Below are positions 24,237 to 36,074 of a DNA stretch of 64,000 nt, piece after piece. The translations under genes were made by a program, and so were the position numbers. Where the stretch lies: NCBI RefSeq assembly GCF_029852145.1, contig NC_079974.1, forward strand, positions 10,665,041 through 10,729,040, read 5' to 3'. The stretch comes from Microplitis mediator (Eukaryota; Arthropoda; Insecta; Hymenoptera; Braconidae). The notes under the pieces are model-generated. The model did no database searches, was not told the DNA's origin, and saw nothing but the letters and a program-made list of their open reading frames with translations. Within the stretch, counting starts at the first letter, position 1; each line of letters opens with the position of its first letter.

Positions 24237-24373
24237 GGGTAAGTCATAATCCGTCACCCGCGATGTGTTTAGCACTCGGCTCTGGTGCGCAGTATGCACT
24301 CGCTTCGCTCGTGCCTGCGCACCTGCGGTTCGTGCTAAATGCATCGCGCTGACACATTATGAATCACTTACCC
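24237..24373. mobile_element. Short MITE with GGGTAAGT ends
   Basis: 137 bp with ends GGGTAAGTCATAATCC and complement ATTATGAATCACTTACCC, flanked by TA (24235-24236, 24374-24375). Longer arms (ATGTGTTTAGCAC with GTGCTAAATGCAT, and GCGCAGTATGCACTCGC with GCGAGCACGGACGC-like sequence) let the element fold completely. G+C is clearly higher than around it. Confidence 0.85.
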
Positions 24374-26725
24374 TACTAGTTACGCCAATAACTGTTATAT
24401 GATCCATACCGTATTATATCGTAATCTAGTTTTTTATGTATGGAACTACTAATCGATCAACGTTTATTCTCTATTAGAGGATATGATTTTTTATGAATGT
24501 TTTTTTTTTTTTTTTGAGAAATGATATATTGCAGGAATGAGGACAATGCATTGAAATCCCTCATTATTGATTTAGCGACGTTTCGATTCTTTTATTGAAT
24601 CTTTATCAGATAGCTCAATTTCTTTTTATTTTAATTTATTAATTAATAAGATTTATCAATTTTGTTGATTGTTTACATGCAATCACGTAATATGTGCAAT
24701 AAATTGTTATATCTTTGTACACTACAAATTGAGATCTACTACTGTTCTATTTATTATTTATAATGTCTATTTATGATTGAGAAAACCAAAAAAAGAGTGT
24801 GATACTAATGTTTTTGTATAAAAGAAAATCAACCACAGAGTGCAACACTAATGTTTTTTATCAGAAAGTCAGAAGTCACGCTCAGGGTATTATTCTAGTA
24901 AACTAATAAGAATTTCAGCGATAAGGCATTGATGATGACTACAATATGGCAATATGATTCTTCTCAAGATTCACGAGATGATAATAACAGAATCTCTTGA
25001 AATATATCCATATCGATGCCGTAGTGATAGTTGGTGGCAGTGAGTTCTAAAAGGCCGTACCCAGAATAAGAAAGGAGTCTTCAAAAATTTCCCATTTACT
25101 GATTTCATCACATTTTTGATTTTTTCATTTCTTTCAATTCTTAAAAATTTTTTAAAAAATTTAATTCTACATAGCATCGAGTTTCAAATAGCTTAGGAGT
25201 AAAATGACTGGTCTATTAAGTAAAACTGTCAACTTCCTCTCCAATATATAATATTGGTTTAAAGCATGACTCTTCTATGACGTCACACTGATGACTTATT
25301 ATAACCGAGACTCTCAGTCCAGGGTGTGACCCCATATCCAGGAAGCCAAGATTAGATTCAGATGATAAGTCAACTGTTTTGTGTGACTAGCTCTTCTGCA
25401 GGGCGGGGAATACCCAATCCTGGTCAGAAGAAATATTTAAAAATTTTGAGAGTACAGGAGTTCGTCAAATAAAAGATTTGTGTAGATGATATAATTATAA
25501 AAATTAATGACAATTTTATTTAACCAATTTACCCAGACAACAGATCCCACTTTACAATAAATTAATTAAATAAAACGGCGACAATAATTACCACACGAGC
25601 TAGTGAGAGTGAAAATTAAACTTGACAAATTACTGACGGATCCAGAATGGTGGGCCCAGAACACAGACTCGACTTGATGAATTTCTCACTTCAATTTATT
25701 TTATAATTTATGAATTCTTTTATGTGATTTTACTTTAATGATTTTATATAATTTTCAATTTATTTCATTACTCGAAACTGAGACTATTTTATGTGTATTA
25801 AATTTGCTTATTAAATTTTATGTAATTTATTATAATAATAATTATGTGTTACCGGAGTATAAGTTATTTTACTCAAACTTAATGAAAGACACCTACGTCT
25901 CTCGATTCCGCCATCTTTGCCCGCTTGGCCTCTAAGTCCGCCTAGGTCCACATTCTCGGTACCAAAGCCGTTGACATTTTTACAAATTATCTCCAGGAAA
26001 CTCCACAAATTTCCACTGGCCCTCTTCAGCAGGTTGAAATTATCCAAAGATGTATTGATCAGAATCGGCTCCCAAATTACAATTCCCAGACAGGTATTTA
26101 AATAAATGAGTAGACCATGTCAAATAGATTTTACAAGAGAAGTGAGCTCGACAGCAGCTGACACAGAATTGCCCGTTCTGCCCCTTGGCGAGTTGGTTAC
26201 TACCTCGGTCTCCAGATTAGCGCATGCGTCCTGCAACTTTGCTTTGTGGCAAATCCAGTGGGTATAAGAAAATGTTCAGTTATCCCTCGTTGTCCCGTTA
26301 CCGTAGGCAGCCACCAGGTTCTGGTTATCTCCCGAGCATGACGCTGTAATTAGTTTACCGGATCCCAGTTACATTATATATTACGTACGCTTAACATAAA
26401 ATCTAAATCACATTGTTACGTAGAAATAGTTAAGTAGAAATAGTCCTTATTGTACATCATAATGACGTTATTTTAAAGTGATACATTTGCATCAGTTGCA
26501 AAGTCACGGTTATACGTAATATGGATTCAACTCTGAAATCATCTCTTTACATCAGTGGCGAGTCAGTATTGTACGTGATACTGATGTAATTTTCAAGTCA
26601 TAGTTTTTAGTAGATTTCATAAAAATCTAACTATTGTATTTTTCCTCATGATAGAATTTTCGAAAAATTTTACTACCTCTAAACTCAGTTCGACCAGCTG
26701 AGTCAGGAAATACATTTGGTTCAAA

Positions 26726-26728
<3 letters not shown>
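24374..26728. other. Mostly unassigned DNA
   Basis: One short protein-like open stretch at about 25943-26093 ends at CCCAGACAG followed by GTATTT, which could be a splice donor, with CCGCCTAG before it as a possible acceptor. It reads VDIFTNYLQETPQISTG in part but is too short to name. The rest (25200-25640, 26100-26400) has moderate G+C and looks like remains of untranslated element sequence. Confidence 0.35.

Positions 26729-26765
<37 letters not shown>
26729..26765. repeat. (TA)n microsatellite
   Basis: About 36 bp of pure TA. Confidence 0.97.
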
Positions 26766-26769
<4 letters not shown>

Positions 26770-26779
26770 CAATATAACG

Positions 26780-27420
26780 CGCCGTTCTCCAACGATAGCC
26801 TCCGCAATTCTTCACCGATCTTAATGAAACTCAGTATACTTATTCTATGGACGATTACCTTGGATGAGTTCGAAGATGAGCCAATTCGGCCAATAAGTTT
26901 AGAAGTTATAGTTAATTGAAATTTTGTAAAATTTCCAAAAAAAATTTGTTTACTCATTTAACTGGACGTAACTTTCTAACGGAATGAGATAGCTTATTTT
27001 TGTTTCTTCTATGTGAAAGCTCGTTCGATTGCCTACAATTTTGATTATACAGCTCATTGATTTAACCATTTTTTCTAATAGATAAATGGTTTTGAACATT
27101 TACAAATTATTGTAGAAACCAATTTTATGCAGGTTTTCACTTTGATTATAGCTACAATTTTAAACCGATCGCCTTGAAACTTAGTACACGTATTTTGTGG
27201 GTGACTAACTTGTTCAAGTTGGAAAATGAGCTCAATCGGTCTATTAGTTTAGAAGTTATAGCATTTCAAAATTTTCAAATTGTCCAAAATTCATATTTTT
27301 ACTTATTCTTTCTCCAATATCTTTTGAATGTGATAACTTATCGACTTTCTATAAAATTCATCTGAAAGCTCTTCAAATAAGCTTTAATTTTCATGCCTAT
27401 ATACGTGCCTAGACCAATGA
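26780..27420 (+). repeat. Two diverged tandem units of ~350 bp
   Basis: The first unit (26790-26960) and the second (27130-27300) share ACCGATC, TGAAACT-AGTA, CTTATT-T-TGG, GATGAG or GTTCAAGTTGGAAAATGAG, CAAT-CGG, AATxAGTTTAGAAGTTATAG and AAATTTTxAAA. The open frames over both units follow the repeat and look like R1-style sentence repeats, not a protein family I know. Confidence 0.6.
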
Positions 27421-28392
27421 AATTACTTATTTTACCATTCATTTAACGAAATTTTGCTATTGCATTAGTTCTCCTACTTCTTAGTAAATTCATGGAGCTA
27501 CTTAAATTTATATTATTGCAGTGTGACACCTATAAAATTCAAACATCTCAATTCAGTGGGCATATACAATTTCATTTTATCGACAGTGTATAAATGATAT
27601 GATATATTTATATTGGTATATTCTCCATATATACTCGTCGTTTGATATTCTAATAGGCTTTTCATTCCAAATATTAGTACTAATTTCAAGTACGATACTT
27701 TGATATATCATAACCAAATTTTAATCTTAGATTATTTTATTAGTGGATTTTATTGAAAGCAAATTATTGCCTTTGTCCTTATGGTAGAATTTTCGAGGAA
27801 TCAAACCATAATCTAATATAATTCTTCAAATAGGATCCGAAATACCATTGGTCCGATAGTTTTAATATATGCATAGGTATCTTTAAATAACCTCAAATCA
27901 AAACATATCTTGAGAATTTTTAAGAAAATGTCAAAAAAAATTTTATTTCGCTATTAACTTTTATTTGAAAGGTGAAAATAGTCAAATAATGAGAAATCTA
28001 CTTCCATTTCGGCTGCCGAATGGCCTTTTTTTATCATCGATTTATTAAAATAAAACAATTACAGAGTGAATTTTTAAAAGCGTGTAAATAACAACTGAAC
28101 GTCAAACATTTCTGAGGCCAAAGTAGTCGATAAACTCGATAATAGATTATTTAGACATTTTAGATTAAATCTTTAGCGTAAGCAGAAAAAATTAATTTTA
28201 ATTTTTTAAATGATCTACCGAAAATCCTATTATTTAGGATGACATGAAAATGTTGCGAAAGTTTGAACTCTTTTAATATTAAGATTATAACGTCTAGTAT
28301 CGCAATTTTTTAATCGAGGAAGTTTCATACGATTTTGTGGAATTATTAAATGTTTTGCAAAGTTTTATAAAATTTCCTAAATTTCACATCAC
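27421..28392. other. Unassigned AT-rich DNA
   Basis: No feature recognised beyond weak resemblance to the unit above around 27780-28020. Confidence 0.35.
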
Positions 28393-29240
28393 CCCGGGAA
28401 AAAATCATCAGGCCTGATCATGCTTGATAATGCATGAATCATGCGTGATCGTGCATTATTCATACATGATTCAGGTATGATCCTGGCATGACAGCACGAT
28501 CATGCAAAGACTGATCAATCATGCATGACCATGCTTGACAAGACAAGAATAGTCATGCATGATCCATGCAATATCATGCATGGCCAAGCTTAATCATGAA
28601 TGATCATGCCTGAATTTGCATGATTCATGCAAAGGCATGCATGCCCATGCAAATCCATGTTCAATTGTGCATGATCATGCATGACGAGGAAAGAATAATT
28701 ACACATGATTCATGCAACATCATACATGACCAAGTTCAGTCATGAATGATCATTCATGACACTGCACAAAATATGCAACGTCATTCATGACCATGTAAAA
28801 TCACGTTCAATCGTGCATGATCATGCAAGACGAGGATAGAATAGTTACAGGTGATTCATGCAACGTCATGCATGTCCGAGTTCAGTCATGAATGATCATT
28901 CATGACACTGCACAAATTATGCATCGTCATGCATGACCATGTAAAATCATGTTCAATTGTGCATGATCAAGCATGACGAGGAAAGAATAGTCACACACGA
29001 TTCGTGCAACTTCATGCATGACCAAATTCTGTCATGAATGATCATTCATGACACTGCACGAATTATGCAACGTCATACATGACCACGTAAAATCATGCCC
29101 AACCATGCATGACTATATATAACGGGAAATTAATCATCATGCATGAGATTGCATGACTAAGTACGACTTCGCATGAGCATAAATGACTATGCCTGATTCA
29201 TACAAAGTGATATTCAATCATGTATGATCATGGATGAGAA
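28393..29240. mobile_element. CCCGGG-ended element of CATGATCATGC words, right end missing
   Basis: Left end CCCGGGAAAAAATCATCAGG then CCTGATCATGC. Over 60 degenerate words such as GCATGATCATGC, CATTCATGAC and CATGCATGACC follow. A higher-order unit of roughly 120-125 bp containing GATCATTCATGACACTGCAC recurs three times (about 28750, 28890, 29040). The terminal TTTTTTCCCGGG is not present, so the copy is truncated or decays near 29240. No tRNA-like module is visible in this copy. Confidence 0.7.
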
Positions 29241-29446
29241 TGTGCAATTCGAAATGTATAATAATAATTATAATTAAAAAATTTTGTTGTTTAAAATTTA
29301 TTTTTTAATAATTTAAAACTATTACGTATATAATTTCCTACACGCAATACATAGTGCATTGTTTTAATTTGATTTATTGTTAGAAATAATAGTTTTCCAC
29401 TTTCATGGATAGGCATCATATGAGTTATATTCACATGATGTTCAAC

Positions 29447-31358
29447 TGTAACAGGGAAAAATGAGTTATTTTATCGACCAAAATCGCGATTTTTCGCTGA
29501 TGGTCATTTACCCTACCCGCAATTCCAAACGAGCAATTTAATGAGTTTTTCGACTTGTCGCCGGGCGCGCTGATTGAAAATATTCTTACGCTAGGCCCAA
29601 TCATAAATTTGTAGAGGAGTGGTTTTCCAAAAACAACCGAACACACTCGAATGAAATTATTAAAAACGTAAGACAGCAGCAGAGAGGAGACAGAACCGGC
29701 AGGGCTGGGTAACCATCAAGACGTACACACGCAGAACCGGCAGGACCGGGTAACCAGCTAGACACAACCGGACAGACCTCCAAAAGATCCAGACGCATAA
29801 TCAACCAGATGAAGGAGTAAACTAAAGGAGAATTGCGAGAGACGAGAGTTATAAGACGAAAGGAACGAACGAGACGGAGAGACAAAGGAACCTGACGAGA
29901 CGAGCCACCAGACGGAGACAAAGCCACCGGAAAACATCAAAAATAAAATCAGGTATTGATGAAATTAATTTTCTAGGCCCAAGCCAGAATATTAATTTCA
30001 TTCCATAAAAATACTTAGCCGTTCGTCGGGGTTATTCGCGTCTAGGCCCGTAATAAATTAATTAGTGTAAATTTTGTTAAAATTGATTTAAGCCAGACGT
30101 TGTCTAAATGGATCCAGGCCCTTCAGCCGGATCCAGCGCGTCGTTCACAATTCCAGGCCATTGCCTGAATTATTGCGTCGTAGAAATTTCTGGGCCCATT
30201 GTTCGAGCACACGCCAGAAATTTCGTGGTCTAGTCCGAGTAAAATAAAAGTGATTAATTAAAATTAATTGAATAAATAATTTAAATTTATAAAGAACTGA
30301 TAATAAATGAAGGATCGATTCAACAGACGCGAGGTCGGATAAAAATTTAATTAATTAATAATTAAAATTATTAAATAATAGTAATTAATAAATTATCGTA
30401 ATTAAAGTTAATAACAATAAACGAGAAACAAGTGTCCAAAAAGTAAAGAATCGAGGAAAGTCGAAGGTAGTTAGTAACGCATACCTTAAAGAATCAAGTG
30501 AGAATAGGGTAAACGTGGTATTGAGATTTCGGACGTAAATTTATTACGGTTGAACATATTCATGAAAATTGATAAAAGTAACAGTGAGACAGTTAATTAA
30601 AAATTAATTAATTAATAAAAATATCTTTAAACTAAATTTTAATTAATTAATTTTATTGTTGATGAAGGACGGTTAATTGGTTGTATATTCATTGTTTAGT
30701 AATTTTAAACGGTGAATTGAATTGAAGGATTTTAATACTGGTAAAAGGAAAATTGTTAAAAGAATGTGTGGGTTAAAAGTGAAAATAGTGTTAGTGATAT
30801 TAAAATTGTTTGTGTTAAAATCACGTAGAGGGTCAAGGTGACCGCGTGAATTAAATGTTAAGGTAAAAGTCGTGTAGAGGGTCCAGGGGACCGCGCGGGA
30901 ATGAATGTAAGGTTTTAGCCACGTAGAGGGTCTTGGTGACCACGTGGAGGATTAAGTGAAGGTTTAGTTAAGTCGCGTGTGTGTGTATAATAAGTCCGGG
31001 GGACTTAGTGTGCGTGTGTGTGTGATGCCAAAGGTAGTTGGCTTAATTAAGGTTTAGGAAATCCTCAAAGGTAGTTGACGAGAATAAGTTTTAAAAACGT
31101 CAAAGGTAGTTGACGTTAGTTAATAAGGTTTAACAAGGTTTATAAAATAAAAAGGTTTATAAGGTCATATAAATAAAGGTTAAAATTGTTATTTTAAATA
31201 AAGTGTTAATAATTATAAATTATCCTTCCTCTTCCTTCTCTTCCAAATTAATTAATTTACACCGACCCTGATGATCTAAGATCCGGCTCTGAGAGGCCGT
31301 TATTACTTCCAGTGGCGCCCTTTGTAAGGACGACCAGAGTAGCAGTATCCCTGTTATA
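29447..31358 (+). mobile_element. Solo LTR (~1.9 kb) with 4-bp TSD
   Basis: Starts TGTAACAGGG and ends CCCTGTTATA, near-perfect inverted termini. The four bases CAAC lie immediately on both sides (29443-29446 and 31359-31362), a typical Ty3/gypsy-size target duplication. Inside are short degenerate repeats: CGTAGAGGGTCxxGGTGACC about three times (30820-30950) and CAAAGGTAGTTG three times (31030-31110). AGTGGCGCCC near 31311 resembles a primer-binding site but lies inside the LTR. There is no internal coding region, so this is most simply a solo LTR left by recombination. Orientation cannot be fixed from the ends alone; plus is a guess. Confidence 0.75.
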
Positions 31359-31607
31359 CAACATTACAGAAAAATTTTGTATGTTCAGTAACAAATTCTT
31401 CTAAAACAGAACATATTATTTTCTCAAACTCTACGGAAAATTTTATTGATCTATAAATAATTAAATCATTATCCCAGCAAACGGGATCTGATTGAGTCGG
31501 ATTCAACATTCTATCCGCTTTAACATGATTCAATGCAGTTTTTGGAATCTCCGTTTTTCAATCTGTTTTAATACGATCAGACCCGACGAGTTAGTATTGG
31601 ATAACTA
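31359..31607. repeat. Repeat block paralogous to 48378-48530
   Basis: CCCAGCAAACGGGAT, GATTGAGTCGGATT, TTCAATGCAGTTTTTGGAA and TTTTAATACGATCAGACCCG match, in inverted orientation, blocks at 48378-48530 (CCGACTT, GATTCAATGCGTTTTAACAC, CGCATTGAATCGG, AATCCGACTTCGTTTGCTGG). The family is unknown. Confidence 0.5.
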
Positions 31608-32067
31608 CACGGAAAAAAATAAATAGAACTGGCTACCATGTCAGATAGTAGTCAGTGCCATCTGTAGAAAAAAAAAATTGAGATAATAGCAGTGGGTCCT
31701 ATCTTCGTAGTACTGGCTACTCTCTACATTGTTCTCAGCGCTATGTCGGATGTTGCTCACTACTATCCTACATATTACACTCTTACATATTGCCCAGTTC
31801 TATGTACATAGCAGCCAGTCGTATGTCAGATAGCAAAGGTTACTTTTTAAACATATTACCCACTGCTATCTGCAGATAGCGCCTGCGTCTATGTCAAGAT
31901 ATTGCTGGTTACTGTGTAACATAGTAGAGAGTTCTATGTAAGATAGCAATGAGTACTATCTGAGATTTTTTTTCCGTAAGGACTTGAATAATTTTTTCTA
32001 GGGATGGCGCTAGTATTTATTATTGACAACGAACAAATAAAATTATTATCATAAATATATATTCAAG

Positions 32068-33018
32068 ATGGCGACAAATAAACATGTCTGTCAGAGTTGC
32101 ACTAAAGTAATTAGAGAAAATACTAGTAGCATCGGCTGCTATAATTGTAAAAAATGGTTTCACAAAAAGTGCAGTAACTTGAGTGATAAAGTATTCAAAG
32201 AATACCTAGCCGAGTTCCGCACCAAAGGCATCACAACCTGGAATGGTACGGCATGTAATAATTTGGAGGTTAGCATCATCGAGTCAGATGGTGATTCCGA
32301 GGAGGACGAGGAACAACACACAGCTTTGTCTACTAGCACCAGGGTAATAGAACGTATGTTCGTCAAATATCTAGCACCGTTTAGAGAAAAAATTGATAAA
32401 CTTGAGCGTAATGTCACGGGACTGCGCAACGACCTAAACAGTTTTGTAGAACAAAATAAGAAAACAGTTAAACAGCAGAATTCAATGGATAAAAGGCTCG
32501 TTATAGTTGAACAGCAATTAAACACGGTCAGCAATTTCAGTAATGATACAAACGCAATAATATCAGAACTTAACGAGCGCAAAAAACGTGAGTCGGAGGT
32601 AGTTATTTTTAATGTGCCGGAATCTAAAAAACCAGCCGGCTTAGACCGGCGAAACGATGACACGGAACAAGTAGCAGCAATAATTCCGACAGATTTGTCA
32701 GACAAGATTCCTGACATCAAACTTCGTCGCCTTGGCAAGCCAGTGCAGGGCAAAACTCGTCCAGTGTTATTATATACACCTTCCCCAGCAATAGCTAGGG
32801 AAGTCATGAAGATCAATCCAACCAAAAAATCCGGTATTAAATTCAAGTCCAGCCTGACACACGCACAACAGCAGCATCTCGATACGCTTAGAGCTGAGCT
32901 CAATGAGCTTATCAAAAGTGGTGATAACAATAAAACAATAAAATACATCAATGGAGTGCCTCAAATAATCGATAAACCGGCATTTCATGTGCCGGGGGAA
33001 AAAAATAAAAAAATGTAA
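32068..33018 (+). CDS. Non-LTR retrotransposon ORF1 (PHD-like zinc finger, coiled coil)
   Basis: 316 residues, intact. The N-terminus has a PHD/RING-like zinc-binding pattern C8-x2-C11, C24-x2-C27, H32-x2-C35 (CYNCKKWFHKKC). The final expected C-x2-C pair is incomplete: the W-x-C-x2-C block reads WNGTAC, with Gly60 where Cys is expected, a single T-to-G change. Residues ~70-80 are acidic, ~105-170 are heptad-like (coiled coil for multimerisation), and the C-terminal third (VVIFNVPES to TRPVLLYTP) resembles the RRM-like RNA-binding region of CR1/L2 ORF1 proteins. Its role is to bind element RNA in the ribonucleoprotein particle. The ORF2 start overlaps its end by 32 bases. The first ATG is used, 13 bases from the element's 5' edge. 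Confidence 0.85.
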   Translation: MATNKHVCQSCTKVIRENTSSIGCYNCKKWFHKKCSNLSDKVFKEYLAEFRTKGITTWNGTACNNLEVSIIESDGDSEEDEEQHTALSTSTRVIERMFVKYLAPFREKIDKLERNVTGLRNDLNSFVEQNKKTVKQQNSMDKRLVIVEQQLNTVSNFSNDTNAIISELNERKKRESEVVIFNVPESKKPAGLDRRNDDTEQVAAIIPTDLSDKIPDIKLRRLGKPVQGKTRPVLLYTPSPAIAREVMKINPTKKSGIKFKSSLTHAQQQHLDTLRAELNELIKSGDNNKTIKYINGVPQIIDKPAFHVPGEKNKKM

Positions 33019-35818
33019 ACTAACAGTAAAGTATCAGAACATGAGAGGTTTAAGAACAAAACTACAGCAATTTATAACCTCTTCAGCTTGTTTCAACGGA
33101 GATATTATTTGTGCTAGTGAAACATGGTTACACCCGTCAATAACTGATGGTGAAATAGTTGATAATAGTTTTAAGTTATTCAGAAAGGACAGAGATAGCA
33201 ACACAAGTGAGCATAAACGAGGCGGTGGTGTCCTAATAGCTGTGAAGAGTGAAATATCGGCGGAACAGTTAGAAATAGAAAATAATAATATAGAACACAT
33301 TTTTATCAAAGTTAAATGCACAGAAGGCGACTTAATTATCGGTTGTGTCTATCTACCTCCACTGTCACCATTTGACATTTATGTAAATCACACCGATACT
33401 ATTCAATTTCTAAAAAACAAATATCGTGACTGTAAGTTGTTGATTTTAGGAGACTACAATCTACCTAGTTACCCACAGGCACAATGTATAAATCAATTGT
33501 ATAGCAACATGTTTCTAGTTAATTGTGAACAACTCAACTTGGTCGTTAATGACTACAATAAAATTTTGGACCTTTGCTTCAGCAACACGAACGTCAAAGT
33601 TACTAGAGGAGATCCTATTATCAATGAAGACAAACATCATCCCAGCTTAAGCATAAAGGTAGACACGTTAGCTAACCTGAAAGCGAACAGTTCACCAAAA
33701 TACATTTTCAAGAATGGAAACTACCCACAATTAAATGGATTCTTTTTGTCATACAATTGGATCGAACTATACAAATTAGACTCATTAGACGATAAAGTCA
33801 ACTTGCTATACAATGTAATAAATGAGGGAATTATCCAGCATGTACCTCTATACAACAAGAAAGCTAGTAACTATCCGGTTTGGTTTTCCAAAGAATTGAT
33901 AATCAAAATTCGTGAAAAAAATACAGCTCACGCAAAATATAAGAAACACAAAACAAAGCAACTATACAATACATTTCAACAACTCAGAAATATCTGCAAA
34001 AAATTAAGCAATGAGTGTTACAATAATTATATAATTAAAACAGAATCAATGATTAAACAAGATGCTGCGTTCTTCTGGACGTACATCAAGAATAAAAGAA
34101 GAAGTGACGCAGATATTCCGGCTACCATGACCTGGAAAGATACTATAGCTAGTAATGGAGAAGAAGTGAGCAATCTCTTTACATCGTTCTTTAAAAGCAT
34201 TTACAAAACTAATAATGATGACAATGATTCGTCTTTACATGATGATCACAACGAGGATCACAACATAGGAATGGAATTATCAGAGCTTCAGGTGTCGTAT
34301 GACGTTGTATATAAACAGCTGTGTAAATTGGACCCCAAGAAAGGTGCAGGACCTGATGGTATTCCAAACCTACTTCTGAAAAGTTGCGCAATCGGATTAG
34401 CTGAGCCCATAACGCACATATTTGATACATCACTTAAATCTGGTACATTCCCATCAGTATGGAAATCTTCCTTCATCTGTCCCATTCATAAGGCAGGATC
34501 CAGAAGCGACATAGCTAATTATAGACCAGTGTGTATTCAGTCATCAATCGCTAAACTATTCGAGAAAATTATCCTGCCACAAGTAATATCAACCTTCGGG
34601 AATATTATATCCACCAGACAACATGGATTCGTGGGAGGACGGTCCACAGTAACGAATCTATACATATATACGGGATACGTTCTGGATGCTATGAACTAAG
34701 GATTAAGCACTCACACAATCTACACGGATTTTTCAAAGGCATTCGATATGGTAAATCACAATAATATACTGGTCAATAAGTTAAAAAAATATAATGTTAA
34801 AGGTGGTGCACTGGAATGGCTGGAATCATACTTAGTTGACAGACAACTACAAGTACGAGTGAATGGCCACATATCAGAAGCATATGAAGTCACCTCAGGT
34901 GTCCCTCAAGGATCGCATCTGGGGCCAATACTCTTTAATATATTCATAAACGACATCGGCGACAAATTCGTCTCGGAATACCAACTATATGCTGATGACC
35001 TAAAGATCTTCAGGAAGATTAATAGCAACGATGACATAGATATTCTACAGCATGACATCAACACCCTCTATACGTGGTGTCAACAGAATAAACTAAATTT
35101 AAACAAAAGCAAATGTGTGGTACTGTGTCTCTCTAGACTAGCAAGTCCACCCGCAGCCAATTATCATCTCAACGAATATCAACTATCTGAGGTATCAACG
35201 GTCAAAGATTTGGGCATTATTATAGATAACAGGCTTAATTTCTCGTGTCATGTGGACAAGATAACATCACAAGCTTTCAAAACACTGGGCTTCTTATTTA
35301 GGACAGGTAAAGAGTTTAAAGACGTTCACACTCTCATACATTTATTTAAAACACTGGTACGTCCGACATTGGAATATGGATGTGTAATTTGGTCACCTCA
35401 CACGCAACAGATGATCGATAGGGTTGAAAACATACAACGAAAATTTTGCAAATTCTTATCATACTACATGTGCACAAGGGGAACTCGTTTATCAACAGAA
35501 GAAGTATACCATCACATTATGATCAAAAGCCTGTTTAAACGTCGTCAAGTTGCGGATCTAACTTTCTTCTACAAGTCAATCCACGGTCAGATACAATCTC
35601 CAGAGATTAGCAATCAATTCGAGTTCATCGAGCCAAGACCAGGACTCCGTACGAGTAGACTGTTAAACACAATTAAAACAACCAAAAATTACATTTACCA
35701 CGGGCCAAGGAACAGGATATCCAACTTGGTCAACGAATTCACACCAAACATCGACTTTTTCGCAAGATCGTTGTCAAGTTTCAATTCTGATGTCACGAGA
35801 TTTATATTCAATAGCTAG
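32987..35818 (+). pseudogene. Non-LTR retrotransposon ORF2 (EEP endonuclease + RT), one nonsense codon
   Basis: A single frame of 943 codons broken only by TAA at 34697-34699. The N-terminal endonuclease shows QNMRGL, ASETWL, GDYNLP and KHHPSL (target-site nicking). The linker is followed by the RT with PDGIPNLLLK, ANYRPV, GFVGGRST, then after the stop YTDFSKAFD (catalytic Asp), SGVPQGSHLGP and YADD (34988-34999). The C-terminus has VKDLGIIID, RPTLEYGC and VENIQRKF. The stop lies just before RT motif A, so any product would have endonuclease but no RT active site. Everything else is open, so inactivation is recent. ATG at 32987 overlaps ORF1; the ATG at 33041 is an alternative start nearer the conserved domain. 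A reinitiation mechanism from ORF1 is possible but unproven. Confidence 0.9.
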
Positions 35819-36074
35819 CATTCATGGACGCTCTGTGTTCAATATGTTTAATAATCTCATTACACATATTATAATCCTTTCTCCGTTATTTTTCTCTATT
35901 TTTCTTTTCAAATTTGGTCAACTAAATACTATATCACCAGCAAGTTATATATAGTGCAAAATACCATATATATAAGTAATATAATTCTAATGTTGCAATC
36001 AAACAAAATTTTTTATAATATAATTTTTATGTACACTGCCGATTGGCGTTCTTTTCTAATAAATAAATAAATAA
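35819..36074 (+). other. 3' untranslated region and (TAAA)n tail of the non-LTR element
   Basis: About 240 bases without ORF ending in AATAAATAAATAA. A very similar TAAA-rich end borders the relic at 13060 (in complement), and another TAAA-rich run lies at 59640-59690. Short simple-sequence tails are characteristic of CR1/L2/I-type rather than poly(A) L1-type elements. Confidence 0.7.

Larger units (their letters stand above)
32055..36070 (+). mobile_element. CR1/L2/Jockey-group non-LTR retrotransposon inserted in the fold-back arm
   Basis: The uninterrupted right arm preserves the empty site (TTATCATAACTAAATTAATT read on plus), so the insertion boundaries are visible: ATAA occurs at 32051-32054 and 36071-36074. 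The unit is about 4.0 kb, with ORF1, an overlapping ORF2, a ~240-bp 3' untranslated region and a (TAAA)n tail, and no poly(A). Only 13 bases precede the ORF1 start, so the 5' untranslated region is missing or extremely short. The ATAA duplication is ambiguous with the tail. A zinc-finger ORF1 plus EEP endonuclease and RT in ORF2 fits the CR1/L2 (Crack, Daphne-like) branch; the exact clade is not determined. Confidence 0.9.

Noticed and set aside
28393..29240. CRISPR-like array
   Set aside because: Words are degenerate, irregularly spaced and self-overlapping, with no direct repeat/spacer pattern; the DNA is eukaryotic.
31311..31320. Primer-binding site TGGCGCCC marking the internal edge of a 5' LTR
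   Set aside because: It is ~40 bp inside the right terminus defined by inverted ends and the CAAC duplication, so it does not lie after an LTR end.
32160..32951. 263-codon minus-strand open frame
   Set aside because: It is antisense to the non-LTR ORF1, which has clear domain motifs on the plus strand.
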